From: Vibrio mediterranei
GTDB taxonomy: Bacteria; Pseudomonadota; Gammaproteobacteria; Enterobacterales; Vibrionaceae
Length of the DNA: 64,000 bases
NCBI RefSeq assembly: GCF_900088415.1
Contig: NZ_FLLQ01000008.1
Span: 62,001-126,000 of the forward strand
Direction: 5' to 3'
Numbering within the stretch: position 1 is the stretch's first letter; each line of letters opens with the position of its first letter. The notes beneath the pieces were generated by a model, which ran no database searches, was not told the origin of the DNA, and saw only the letters and a list, made by a program, of their open reading frames with translations. Positions 1 to 9,155 of this stretch are shown here, piece by piece. A program made the translations under genes and the position numbers.

Positions 1-2852
1 CCTTCACGAACAGACAATAGCGCACGACCACCTTCAGGGTAAACATTGCCACAACCTAGCTCTGCTTTCGCATAAGCTTCAGCAAATGTCGCACCGACAC
101 CCATTACCTCACCAGTAGAACGCATTTCTGGGCCTAATAGTGGGTCAACGCCAGGGAACTTGTTGAATGGCAGTACCACTTCTTTCACTGAGTAGTAAGG
201 AGGAATAATCTCTTTAGTGAAGCCTTGCGACTCTAGAGATTGACCCGCCATAACACGAGCAGCAATCTTAGCAATAGGTGCACCTGTTGCTTTCGATACA
301 AACGGAACGGTACGCGCTGCACGTGGGTTAACTTCAATCAAGTAAACCTTGTTGTTCTTAACCGCAAACTGAGTGTTCATTAGACCACGAACACCCAACT
401 CAAACGCTAGCTTTTCAACTTGCTCACGCATTGTATCTTGGATTTCTTGGCTTAGCGTGTATGCAGGAAGTGAACATGCTGAGTCACCAGAGTGAACACC
501 TGCTTGTTCGATATGCTCCATAATACCGCCGATAACCACTCGCTCACCGTCACATAGTGCGTCGATGTCAACCTCAACGGCGTCATCTAGGAAGCTATCT
601 AACAGAACAGGAGACTCGTTAGAAACACTCACAGCTTCGTTGAAGTAACGACGTAGATCTTGCTCGTCGTAAACAATTTCCATTGCGCGACCACCTAGTA
701 CATACGATGGACGAACAACCAATGGGAAGCCGATTTCGCGAGATTTCTCTACCGCTTGCTCCATTGTCGTTACTGTTGCGTTTTCTGGTTGTAGAAGGCC
801 AAGACGGTCTACCGCTACTTGGAAACGCTCACGGTCTTCTGCACGGTCGATAGCGTCAGGGCTAGTACCAATGATTGGCACACCAGCAGCTTCTAAAGCA
901 CGAGCCAGTTTCAGAGGCGTTTGACCACCGTACTGAACGATTACGCCTTTCGGTTTCTCTACTCGAGCGATAGCCAATACATCTTCCAGTGTAACTGGTT
1001 CGAAGTACAGACGGTCAGACGTATCGTAGTCAGTTGAAACCGTTTCTGGGTTACAGTTAACCATGATGGTCTCGTAACCGTCTTCGCGTAGTGCTAAAGA
1101 TGCGTGTACACAACAGTAATCAAATTCGATACCTTGGCCGATACGGTTTGGACCGCCACCTAGGATCATGATTTTGTCTTTATCTGTTGGATTCGCCTCA
1201 CATTCGTCATCATAAGAGGAGTACATGTAAGCGGTATCAGAAGAGAACTCAGCCGCACAAGTATCAACGCGCTTGTACACTGGGTGGATATCGTATTGGT
1301 CACGCAGACGACGAATTTCGCTTTCCGCTACACCTAGAATCTTAGATAGGCGCGCATCAGCAAAACCTTTACGCTTAAGCTTGTTTAGCTCTTGCTTATC
1401 AAGGCCTGCAAAACCTTTCGCTCGCAGTTCTTGCTCTAGTTTCACAATCTCTTCGATTTGAACTAGGAACCAACGGTCGATTTGTGTCAGGTTGAAGACA
1501 CCATCTACAGATAGACCTGCACGGAATGCGTCAGCGATATACCAAATACGCTCGGCACCAGCTTCTTTCAGCTCGTGGCGGATTTTAGACAGTGCATCAG
1601 GAGCATCAAGGTCAACCATTTCGTCAAAGCCAGTCGCGCCAACTTCTAGGCCACGAAGCGCTTTTTGTAGCGACTCTTGTTGGTTACGACCAATCGCCAT
1701 TACCTCACCAACTGACTTCATCTGTGTTGTTAGACGGTCGTTAGCGCCAGCAAACTTCTCGAAGTTAAAACGAGGAATCTTAGTTACTACGTAGTCGATA
1801 GTTGGTTCGAACGATGCTGGTGTGGCACCACCCGTGATATCGTTCATCAGTTCATCTAGTGTGAAACCAACCGCTAGTTTCGCTGCAATCTTAGCGATAG
1901 GGAAACCCGTTGCTTTAGACGCTAGAGCAGAAGAGCGAGATACACGTGGGTTCATCTCGATGATAACCATACGGCCATCTTTCGGGTTGATACCAAACTG
2001 AACGTTTGAACCACCTGTTTCAACACCAATCTCACGCAGTACCGCTAGAGAAGCGTTACGCATCAATTGATATTCTTTATCTGTCAGCGTTTGCGCTGGT
2101 GCGACTGTGATTGAGTCACCCGTGTGAATACCCATTGGGTCGAAGTTTTCAATCGCACAAACGATAATGCAGTTGTCCGCTTTGTCACGAACCACTTCCA
2201 TTTCGTATTCTTTCCAACCGATAAGGGATTCATCGATAAGAAGTTCGTTCGTTGGAGAAAGGTCTAAACCACGGCGACAGATTTCTTCGAATTCTTCTTT
2301 GTTATATGCGATACCGCCACCAGTACCACCCATAGTGAAAGAAGGACGAATGATACAAGGGAAGCCAACCATATCAAGAACCGCGTACGCTTCTTCCATA
2401 GTTTTCGCAGTATCAGCGCGTGGACATTCTAGGCCAATTGATTTCATCGCTTTATCGAAGCGAGAACGGTCTTCTGCTTTATCGATAGCGTCGGCTGTTG
2501 CACCAATCATTTCCACACCGAACTCTTCAAGTACGCCGTGCTTCTCTAAGTCAAGTGCACAGTTCAGCGCGGTTTGACCACCCATTGTAGGTAGAACCGC
2601 GTCAGGACGTTCTTTAGCGATGATGTTACGAACAACTTCCCACTGAATAGGTTCGATGTACGTCGCATCCGCCATGTCCGGGTCAGTCATGATTGTTGCA
2701 GGGTTCGAGTTCACTAGAATAACTCGATAACCTTCTTCACGTAGCGCTTTACACGCTTGTGCGCCAGAATAGTCAAACTCACAAGCCTGACCGATAACAA
2801 TCGGGCCAGCACCAAGAATTAGAATACTTTTAATGTCAGTACGTTTTGGCAT
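1..2852 (-). CDS. carB: Carbamoyl-phosphate synthase large subunit, 3' end cut by window edge
   Basis: Large subunit of carbamoyl-phosphate synthase. It uses ammonia from CarA, bicarbonate and two ATP to make carbamoyl phosphate for arginine and pyrimidines. The reverse-strand frame opens with MPKRTDIKSILILGAGPIVI at 2852 and stays open to base 1, about 950 codons. Both ATP-grasp halves are present: the N-half carries GGTGGGIAYN and the C-half begins MILGGGPNRIGQGIEFDYCC. The window ends in GRALLSVREG, where the C-terminal allosteric (MGS-like) domain of the roughly 1,075-residue family begins, so about 125 residues lie outside. It follows carA by 16 bases in the same operon. Nothing inside the gene looks broken. 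Confidence 0.98.
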   Translation of the reverse strand, partial: MPKRTDIKSILILGAGPIVIGQACEFDYSGAQACKALREEGYRVILVNSNPATIMTDPDMADATYIEPIQWEVVRNIIAKERPDAVLPTMGGQTALNCALDLEKHGVLEEFGVEMIGATADAIDKAEDRSRFDKAMKSIGLECPRADTAKTMEEAYAVLDMVGFPCIIRPSFTMGGTGGGIAYNKEEFEEICRRGLDLSPTNELLIDESLIGWKEYEMEVVRDKADNCIIVCAIENFDPMGIHTGDSITVAPAQTLTDKEYQLMRNASLAVLREIGVETGGSNVQFGINPKDGRMVIIEMNPRVSRSSALASKATGFPIAKIAAKLAVGFTLDELMNDITGGATPASFEPTIDYVVTKIPRFNFEKFAGANDRLTTQMKSVGEVMAIGRNQQESLQKALRGLEVGATGFDEMVDLDAPDALSKIRHELKEAGAERIWYIADAFRAGLSVDGVFNLTQIDRWFLVQIEEIVKLEQELRAKGFAGLDKQELNKLKRKGFADARLSKILGVAESEIRRLRDQYDIHPVYKRVDTCAAEFSSDTAYMYSSYDDECEANPTDKDKIMILGGGPNRIGQGIEFDYCCVHASLALREDGYETIMVNCNPETVSTDYDTSDRLYFEPVTLEDVLAIARVEKPKGVIVQYGGQTPLKLARALEAAGVPIIGTSPDAIDRAEDRERFQVAVDRLGLLQPENATVTTMEQAVEKSREIGFPLVVRPSYVLGGRAMEIVYDEQDLRRYFNEAVSVSNESPVLLDSFLDDAVEVDIDALCDGERVVIGGIMEHIEQAGVHSGDSACSLPAYTLSQEIQDTMREQVEKLAFELGVRGLMNTQFAVKNNKVYLIEVNPRAARTVPFVSKATGAPIAKIAARVMAGQSLESQGFTKEIIPPYYSVKEVVLPFNKFPGVDPLLGPEMRSTGEVMGVGATFAEAYAKAELGCGNVYPEGGRALLSVRE

Positions 2853-2868
2853 TCTCAACTACTCCGAA

Positions 2869-4008
2869 TTACGCTTTGTGTTTTTTAATCAGTTCAATGA
2901 AGTGGTCAAACAATGGTGCAGCATCGTGTGGACCTGGGCTTGCTTCAGGGTGACCTTGGAAGCTAAATGCCGGCTTATCAGTGCGATGGATACCTTGAAG
3001 CGTACCGTCAAATAGAGACTTGTGCGTCGCACGCAGGTTTTCAGGTAACGTCTCTTCATCAGCAGCAAAACCGTGGTTCTGAGAGGTAATCATCACTACA
3101 TTGCGATCGAGATCTTTTACCGGATGGTTGGCACCGTGGTGGCCAAACTTCATTTTTACAGTTTGTGCACCTGATGCTAGCGCCAAAATTTGGTGACCCA
3201 GACAGATACCGAAGATAGGCAGTCCGTTATCTAGGAAAGTCTTAGTTGCCTCAATAGCGTAAGTACAAGGTGCTGGGTCGCCAGGGCCGTTCGATAGGAA
3301 TACGCCATCTGGATTAAGCGCGAGCACTTCTTCCGCTGAAGTTTGCGCTGGAACCACCGTTAGGCGGCAGCCGCGGTCAACAAGCATGCGCAAGATGTTA
3401 CGCTTGGCACCGAAGTCGTAGGCAACAACGTGATATGGCAATTCACTGTCGTCTTTCGCTTCAGGAAGTCCACCCTCGAGCGTCCACGAACCTTGTTTCC
3501 ATTGATACGTTTCTTTTGTTGTAACCTCTTTCGCAAGATCCATACCTTTCAAGCCAGGAAATTCTTTTGCTTTAGCAAGTGCTAGAGCTTCATCTAGGTT
3601 ATCGCCCGCTACGATACAACCGTTCTGCGCACCTTTTTCACGAAGAAGGCGAGTCAGTTTACGTGTATCGATATCAGCAATACCAACGATGTTCTGAGAC
3701 TTGAGATAGTCTGAAAGGGATTGTTCGTTACGGAAGTTTGATGCGATAAGAGGAAGATCGCGAATCACAAGGCCTTGTGCGTGGATTGCTGAAGACTCTT
3801 CGTCTTCTTTATTAGTACCAGTATTGCCAATGTGAGGATAAGTAAGAGTTACGATCTGTTGAGAATAGGAAGGATCAGTGAGGATTTCTTGGTACCCCGT
3901 CATCGAGGTATTAAAAACAACTTCACCAACGGATAAACCATCTGCTCCAATGGAAACACCGTGGAACACTGTCCCATCTTCTAGGACTAACAGTGCTGAT
4001 TTACTCAA
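2869..4008 (-). CDS. carA: Carbamoyl-phosphate synthase small (glutaminase) subunit
   Basis: Hydrolyses glutamine and channels ammonia to CarB. The protein has 379 residues, the usual length. It has the class I amidotransferase domain with the nucleophile motif GICLGHQILAL and the GHPEASPGP motif carrying the catalytic His and Glu. The start codon is TTG (4006-4008), not ATG. It is supported by a strong GGAGG ribosome site at 4014-4018, five bases away, and by the conserved N-terminus MSKSALLVLEDG. It is first in the carAB operon, behind the promoter at 4114-4142. An imperfect ARG-box-like sequence lies just upstream of the ribosome site, so control by ArgR is possible but not shown. Confidence 0.98.
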   Translation of the reverse strand: MSKSALLVLEDGTVFHGVSIGADGLSVGEVVFNTSMTGYQEILTDPSYSQQIVTLTYPHIGNTGTNKEDEESSAIHAQGLVIRDLPLIASNFRNEQSLSDYLKSQNIVGIADIDTRKLTRLLREKGAQNGCIVAGDNLDEALALAKAKEFPGLKGMDLAKEVTTKETYQWKQGSWTLEGGLPEAKDDSELPYHVVAYDFGAKRNILRMLVDRGCRLTVVPAQTSAEEVLALNPDGVFLSNGPGDPAPCTYAIEATKTFLDNGLPIFGICLGHQILALASGAQTVKMKFGHHGANHPVKDLDRNVVMITSQNHGFAADEETLPENLRATHKSLFDGTLQGIHRTDKPAFSFQGHPEASPGPHDAAPLFDHFIELIKKHKA

Positions 4009-4018
4009 GACAACCTCC

Positions 4019-4032
4019 AGAATAAAAATGCA
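4019..4032 (-). promoter_or_regulatory. ARG-box-like sequence in the carA leader
   Basis: On the minus strand this reads TGCATTTTTATTCT, close to the TGAAT-4W-ATTCA core of the ArgR box (two mismatches). It lies between the promoter and the ribosome site rather than over the promoter, and there is only one copy. ArgR control of carAB is known in enterics. Its use here is inference. Confidence 0.3.
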
Positions 4033-4113
4033 TAAATTTTAAATTAAATTGCAGATTTGCCTTCCTCTTCGCTATAAATAAGCGCTTTTAGGTAGTTCAG
4101 ACAAATTGGCGGT

Positions 4114-4142
4114 ATTCTAATGATGCCCGTGACAAGTGTCAA
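4114..4142 (-). promoter_or_regulatory. Sigma70 promoter of carAB
   Basis: On the minus strand TTGACA (4137-4142), a 17-base spacer and TAGAAT (4114-4119) form a near-consensus promoter. It predicts transcription starting near 4107 with a leader of about 100 bases before carA. An AT-rich palindrome (ATAAAATT-A-AATTTTAT, 4156-4172) just upstream could act as an UP element. The rest of the 4009-4526 gap is AT-rich and shows no gene. Confidence 0.8.
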
Positions 4143-4526
4143 CAACTGCTGAAAAATAAAATTAAATTTTATCGCCATTGACCATTTTTTTACTCTAAAC
4201 CCTCAAAAAAACACATTTAAAGAGCAAAAATCAATCAGTTATGATTCCGCATAGTTTTTCGTGCTAGCAAAGTTAATAACAACCCTGCAATTTTTACCTC
4301 ATCACTACGCAAACGTTAACCGAAACAAGTTAACATAAAAAAACAAGACATAGAGAATGCATTTCACCTCAAAGCCACAAAACTCACATACAAATCCATT
4401 CGTTTTGTACAGTTTTTGTGTTTTTGTTCGATTTGGCGAGATGGCCATTCATACCCTAAATCAATATTGACTCTGAGAATAATTATGTAAAACAATTGAG
4501 CTTTGAGATTCGACTCAATGAGATAT

Positions 4527-4551
4527 AAAAAAAGCGCCAACTGGCGCTTTT
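4527..4551 (-). terminator. Rho-independent terminator after dapB
   Basis: On the minus strand the hairpin AAAGCGCCA / TGGCGCTTT is followed by a run of T. It begins three bases after the dapB stop codon and separates dapB from carAB. Confidence 0.9.
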
Positions 4552-4553
4552 CG

Positions 4554-5363
4554 TTAAATGCTATCGAGACCGAGAACTTCAGTCATGGTATAAAAGCCCG
4601 CAGGCTTATCATTGAGCCATACCGCAGCTTTAACGGCCCCATTGGCAAACGTCATGCGATCGGTCGCTTTGTGGGTAATCTCGACGCGCTCACCAATATC
4701 AGCAAACATAGCGGTATGTTCACCAACAATATCGCCAGCTCGAATCGTTGCAAAGCCAATTTCGTCACGAGTACGCTCACCAGTGATGCCTTCACGAGCA
4801 TAGACGGCTACATCGTTGAGTTCATTACCCATTGCACCTGCAATTGCTTCTCCCATACCTATAGCAGTACCAGATGGAGCATCTACTTTATGGCGGTGGT
4901 GTGCTTCAACAATTTCGATGTCGCAGTAATCGCCCATAACCTTCGCAGCTTTCTCAAGAAGCTTAAAGACTAGGTTAACCCCAACGCTGTAGTTCGGCGC
5001 CATAACCACTGGCACAGATTGAGCAGCCTCATCGATGATCGCCTTCTCTTCTTCGCTAAAGCCAGTTGTACCAATCACCATTTTTTTGCCATGCTGTTTG
5101 CATAGCTCTAGATTCGCAAGGGTACTTTTTGGCGCAGTGAAATCGATGATAACGTCAAAGTCATCAATAGACTTATTAAGATCATCCACCAAAGCGACGT
5201 CAAATCGCCCTTCACCACACAATTCACCAACATCAACACCAACTAAAGATGACTCTGGGCGTTCAGAACCTGCGCCTACTTCAGCCTGATTGTTGTGAAA
5301 CGTTGCTTTCACTAGGTTGCGACCCATGCGGCCCGCTGCTCCTGCAATCGCAATTCTTACCAT
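4554..5363 (-). CDS. dapB: 4-hydroxy-tetrahydrodipicolinate reductase
   Basis: NAD(P)H-dependent reductase of the diaminopimelate branch of lysine synthesis. It supplies meso-diaminopimelate to MurE, encoded further along this window. The 269 residues match the family. It has an N-terminal Rossmann motif GAAGRMGRN and the signature EAHHRHKVDAPSGTA with the catalytic His and Lys. The start ATG is preceded by GGAG. It lies 75 bases downstream of mutT and ends at its own terminator. It is intact. Confidence 0.97.
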   Translation of the reverse strand: MVRIAIAGAAGRMGRNLVKATFHNNQAEVGAGSERPESSLVGVDVGELCGEGRFDVALVDDLNKSIDDFDVIIDFTAPKSTLANLELCKQHGKKMVIGTTGFSEEEKAIIDEAAQSVPVVMAPNYSVGVNLVFKLLEKAAKVMGDYCDIEIVEAHHRHKVDAPSGTAIGMGEAIAGAMGNELNDVAVYAREGITGERTRDEIGFATIRAGDIVGEHTAMFADIGERVEITHKATDRMTFANGAVKAAVWLNDKPAGFYTMTEVLGLDSI

Positions 5364-5438
5364 TGCGTTATTCTCCGTTGTTTATGTTGCTACCAATGTA
5401 ACGCAAAGACACTAGGGCTACCAGAGTCGTTACAGATT

Positions 5439-5837
5439 TTAACGGTATTTTTCGACCACTTTATTTAGGATGGGTACATTCGCTTCGGGGAATGCATAAT
5501 TCGGTAAATCAGCAATATTTACCCAACAGCCTTCCTGTCCCTCTTTTCCGTATGGTTCATTGTCAAACGACGTCACCGAGATAAAATCAAACTCCAACGA
5601 TTTTTCTGGGTAGTCATGAAGTAGGTGCTCGAACAACTCAAACTCTTTAACTTTTATGTCGATCTCTTCGAACAGCTCACGAGTTATCGCCTCGCCGACT
5701 GATTCTCCTAACTCGACTTTACCCCCAGGAAACTCCCAAAAGCCGCCTTTGTGAAGATTATCAGGACGTTTAGTGATATAGATTTGCGACTTATCTTGGT
5801 TAAAGATGATCGCGGCAACGATATGAACTCGCTTCAC
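5439..5837 (-). CDS. mutT: 8-oxo-dGTP diphosphatase (MutT)
   Basis: Nudix hydrolase that removes 8-oxo-dGTP from the nucleotide pool and so prevents A:T to C:G transversions. The Nudix box reads GGKVELGESVGEAITRELF then EE, with the expected G-x5-E-x7-RE-x2-EE spacing. An earlier in-frame GTG exists at 5849, but it has no ribosome site. The GTG at 5837 has AGGTGGGG six bases upstream and gives MKRVHIVAAII, which matches the usual MutT N-terminus, so I place the start there (132 residues). It lies just downstream of the secA terminator, in the usual secA-mutT order. It could be a related Nudix enzyme, but the context favours MutT. Confidence 0.93.
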   Translation of the reverse strand: MKRVHIVAAIIFNQDKSQIYITKRPDNLHKGGFWEFPGGKVELGESVGEAITRELFEEIDIKVKEFELFEHLLHDYPEKSLEFDFISVTSFDNEPYGKEGQEGCWVNIADLPNYAFPEANVPILNKVVEKYR

Positions 5838-5880
5838 GTTTTTCCCCACCTATTTCTGTGTTTCTCGTAAATTCAGATTA

Positions 5881-5910
5881 AAAAAAAAGAGCCGCATAAT
5901 GCGACTCTTC
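5881..5910 (-). terminator. Rho-independent terminator after secA
   Basis: On the minus strand AGAGTCGCAT pairs with ATGCGGCTCT (one G-T pair) and is followed by eight T. It lies between secA and mutT, so mutT may be read mainly by leak-through or from an unseen promoter. Confidence 0.88.
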
Positions 5911-5926
5911 ATTTTTACATCATGGT

Positions 5927-8659
5927 TTAGTTAATCTTACCATGGCATTGTTTGTATTTCTTACCAGATCCACAAGGACATGGCTCATTGCGCCCCACCT
6001 TACGTTCTTCACGAACCATAGGCTGTTGTGAATCATCACTAGACTCTTCTGAGTGATCAGCAAGTTGGTTCTCAGCATCCGCGTGTTGAGCATGTGCTTT
6101 TGCTGCTGCCGCCTCTGCTTGCGCTTGACGCTGAGCTTCCATACGCTCAACTTCTTCTTGCTGTTGCACACGTACTTTTGAAAGTATAGTGATCACGTCA
6201 AATTTCAGAGAATCCAACAGTTGCTCAAACAACTCAAACGACTCACGCTTGTATTCTTGTTTCGGGTTCTTCTGAGCATAACCACGAAGGTGAATACCTT
6301 GACGTAGATGATCCATAGCCGCTAGATGCTCTTTCCATAGCGTATCTAGAGTCTGCAGCATGACCGATTTTTCAAAGTTACGAAGTACTTGTGCACCAAC
6401 AGTTTCTTCTTTCTGTTGATAAATCGTTACTGCTGTATCAAGGATTTTCTCACGAAGTGCTTCTTCATAGAGCTTGTCATCTTCATCAAGCCAAGTTTTG
6501 ATTGGAAGCTCTAAATCGAAGTCGTTCTTCAGACGTTCTTCTAGACCCTCGATATCCCACATATCTTCTAGAGACTGAGGTGGGATGTACTCATCGATAA
6601 CAGAAGTGAACACATCAGCACGGTTTTGCTCAAGCATTTCACTGATGTCTTCTGCCGTCATTAATTCATCACGAAGCTCGTAGACTACTTTACGCTGGTC
6701 ATTAGCTACGTCGTCAAACTCAAGCAGTTGCTTACGGATATCGAAGTTACGACCTTCCACTTTACGCTGAGCTTTCTCAATAGAGCGTGATAGCATCTTA
6801 CTTTCAATCGCTTCACCTTCGTCCATACCACTTTGGATAAGGCTAGCCATACGATCAGAAGTGAATATACGGAGTAGTTGATCTTCCATTGATAGATAGA
6901 AACGAGACGAACCAGCATCACCTTGACGACCAGAACGACCACGTAACTGGTTATCGATACGGCGAGATTCATGACGCTCTGTACCAATGATATGTAGACC
7001 ACCAGCAGCAAGAACTTGATCATGAATCACTTTCCATTCTGCTTTAATGGCATCGATTTGCTCTTGCGTAGGCTCAGAAATCTGTTCAACTTTAGACTGC
7101 CAGCTACCACCCAATACGATATCGGTACCACGACCCGCCATGTTAGTTGCGATAGTTACCGCACCTGGCGTACCCGCTTCAGCAACGATTTCAGCTTCGC
7201 GTTCGTGGAACTTCGCGTTAAGAACGTTGTGCTTGATCTTAGCTTGCTTCAACGCATTAGATAACAGCTCTGACTTCTCAATCGAAACCGTACCAACCAG
7301 AATAGGCTGACCTTTTGCACTGCGCTCTTTAATGTCTTCGATAATCGCGTTGAATTTTTCAACTTCAGTACGATAAACCACATCAGCCATGTCATCACGA
7401 ACCATTGGTTTATTGGTTGGGATAACAACTGTTTCTAAACCATAGATAGACTGGAACTCAAACGCTTCAGTATCTGCCGTACCTGTCATACCCGACAGTT
7501 TTTCATAAAGACGGAAGTAGTTCTGGAACGTAATAGAAGCAAGTGTTTGGTTTTCGTTTTGAATCTTCACCCCTTCTTTCGCTTCAACAGCTTGGTGAAG
7601 ACCTTCAGACCAACGACGGCCTGGCATAGTACGACCAGTATGCTCATCAACGATAACTACTTCGCCTTGCTCGTTAACGATATAGTCAACGTTTTTCTCA
7701 AATAAAACATGAGCACGAAGGGCTGCGTTCACGTGATGCAATAGGCTAATATTGGTTGGCGAGTAAAGTGTGTCACCCTCTTCCATCAAACCATTTTTGA
7801 TCAATAGTTCTTCAACAAACTCCTGACCTGTTTCGGTTAAGTGAACCTGTTTTGATTTTTCATCAACCGTGTAGTGACCATCACCACGGTACTCTTCTGA
7901 GTCTTCTTGATCTTGTTGTTCAAGCTGAGGAATTAACGTGTTAATACGTGTATATAGCTCTGAACTGTCTTCAGCAGGACCTGAAATAATAAGTGGAGTA
8001 CGAGCTTCATCAATTAAGATTGAGTCCACTTCATCGACAACAGCAAAGAATCGCTCACGCTGAACTCGGTCTTCCACACGGAAAGCCATGTTGTCACGTA
8101 GGTAGTCAAAACCAAATTCGTTGTTGGTACCGTATAGAATGTCCGCTTGATAAGCTTCTTTCTTTTCTTGTGGGTGCATGTTTGGCACGTTCACGCCAAC
8201 ACTCATGCCTAGGAATTCAAATAGAGCGCGGTTTGTTTCAGCATCGCGTTTTGCTAAGTAGTCATTCACCGTTACGATGTGAACGCCTTTGCCCGGTAGA
8301 GCATTTAGATAAGCAGGCAATGTTGCTGTAAGCGTTTTACCTTCACCAGTGCGCATCTCTGCAATTTGACCAGAGTTCAACACCATGCCACCGATAAGCT
8401 GAACGTCGAAATGGCGCATCCCGAAGACACGTTTAGACGCTTCACGAACTGTAGCAAATGCTTCTGGCAGAAGTTGGTCTAGGTTTTCACCTTTATCCAA
8501 TCGCTCACGAAACTCTACTGTTTTTGCTTTCAGTTCTTCGTCAGACAATGCTTCGAACTGTGGCTCGTAGTTATTGATCTGCTTTACGATTTTTCTTAGT
8601 CGACGCAGTGTTCTGTCGTTACGACTACCGATGACCTTTGTCAGTAGGTTAGTAATCAT
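5927..8659 (-). CDS. secA: Preprotein translocase ATPase SecA
   Basis: Motor that pushes unfolded preproteins through SecYEG at the inner membrane. The protein has 910 residues, standard for gammaproteobacteria. It has a Walker A region MRTGEGKTLTATLP, a Walker B/DEAD-like segment DEVDSILIDEART, a helicase C-domain with GRGTD, and a C-terminal zinc motif CPCGSGKKYKQCH after an Ala/Gln/Glu-rich linker. It lies downstream of lpxC, as in enterics, but the secM gene that senses secretion in E. coli is not present between them. The ATG at 8659 has only a weak purine-rich site (GAGAG). Confidence 0.98.
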   Translation of the reverse strand: MITNLLTKVIGSRNDRTLRRLRKIVKQINNYEPQFEALSDEELKAKTVEFRERLDKGENLDQLLPEAFATVREASKRVFGMRHFDVQLIGGMVLNSGQIAEMRTGEGKTLTATLPAYLNALPGKGVHIVTVNDYLAKRDAETNRALFEFLGMSVGVNVPNMHPQEKKEAYQADILYGTNNEFGFDYLRDNMAFRVEDRVQRERFFAVVDEVDSILIDEARTPLIISGPAEDSSELYTRINTLIPQLEQQDQEDSEEYRGDGHYTVDEKSKQVHLTETGQEFVEELLIKNGLMEEGDTLYSPTNISLLHHVNAALRAHVLFEKNVDYIVNEQGEVVIVDEHTGRTMPGRRWSEGLHQAVEAKEGVKIQNENQTLASITFQNYFRLYEKLSGMTGTADTEAFEFQSIYGLETVVIPTNKPMVRDDMADVVYRTEVEKFNAIIEDIKERSAKGQPILVGTVSIEKSELLSNALKQAKIKHNVLNAKFHEREAEIVAEAGTPGAVTIATNMAGRGTDIVLGGSWQSKVEQISEPTQEQIDAIKAEWKVIHDQVLAAGGLHIIGTERHESRRIDNQLRGRSGRQGDAGSSRFYLSMEDQLLRIFTSDRMASLIQSGMDEGEAIESKMLSRSIEKAQRKVEGRNFDIRKQLLEFDDVANDQRKVVYELRDELMTAEDISEMLEQNRADVFTSVIDEYIPPQSLEDMWDIEGLEERLKNDFDLELPIKTWLDEDDKLYEEALREKILDTAVTIYQQKEETVGAQVLRNFEKSVMLQTLDTLWKEHLAAMDHLRQGIHLRGYAQKNPKQEYKRESFELFEQLLDSLKFDVITILSKVRVQQQEEVERMEAQRQAQAEAAAAKAHAQHADAENQLADHSEESSDDSQQPMVREERKVGRNEPCPCGSGKKYKQCHGKIN

Positions 8660-9110
8660 TGTGTTTTTATTCTCTCTACCATTAGATCATATCGACCTAT
8701 TAAAATTGCCTTCCGTCTCGACTAGGGTCTACTGACCTAACTGAGATAAAATCTATACCAACTGATATTGAGTTCAAGCTGTTAAATTTCAAGGCAGATA
8801 TACCAATTAATGGCACATAGTTTAAGGAATTTTTGCCCTAACAACCAAGCTTCAATACAAACTAACCGTAATTAGTTTGATGTGTTTGGAAGTTTTGTCA
8901 TATAAAGCCGCATTCAGCGCAGCATTGTGGCGGATATTTCTAAACGGAGATAGCGGCAGCATACATCAAAAGTGAAAACTTAAACTGCGCAGCGAGTTTC
9001 ATTTAAAGCAGCCAAACTGCAAGATCACGAAGATCCACTGCAGATCTTTGCCACTATTAAGTAAAGTTCAACAGGCAACAAACTGCCACATCAGTGTTTA
9101 ATGGGCATAA
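8660..9110. other. Intergenic region between lpxC and secA with a broken open frame
   Basis: No intact gene was found in these 450 bases. On the plus strand one frame is open from 8826 to 9101 except for a single TGA at 8973-8975. The part before it starts at ATG 8880 (31 codons) and the part after it has 41 codons. No ribosome site precedes the ATG. Near 8754 and 8799 the motif TATACCAA(C/T)T occurs twice in direct orientation. The hairpin AAACT...AGTTT around CTGCGCAG lies near 8976-9000. The stretch may be a Vibrio intergenic repeat or the remains of a gene. The secA promoter must lie here, but I could not fix it. Confidence 0.5.
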
Positions 9111-9139
9111 AAAAAACCAGACTCAAGGTCTGGTTTTTT
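9111..9139 (-). terminator. Rho-independent terminator after lpxC
   Basis: AAAACCAGAC-TCAAG-GTCTGGTTTT with T runs on both sides. It lies directly after lpxC and closes the ftsQ-ftsA-ftsZ-lpxC unit. Confidence 0.92.
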
Positions 9140-9155
9140 AAACACTAGTAGTTTT

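Noticed and set aside
1273..2577. Several plus-strand open frames of 60-136 codons across carB
   Set aside because: They are antisense shadows of a strongly conserved carB frame and have no ribosome sites or recognisable products.
8690..9110. Minus-strand relic of dciA (DUF721) or secM between lpxC and secA
   Set aside because: A short stretch (EISATML) faintly recalls the DciA C-terminus, but no further match in frame could be followed. I do not claim it.
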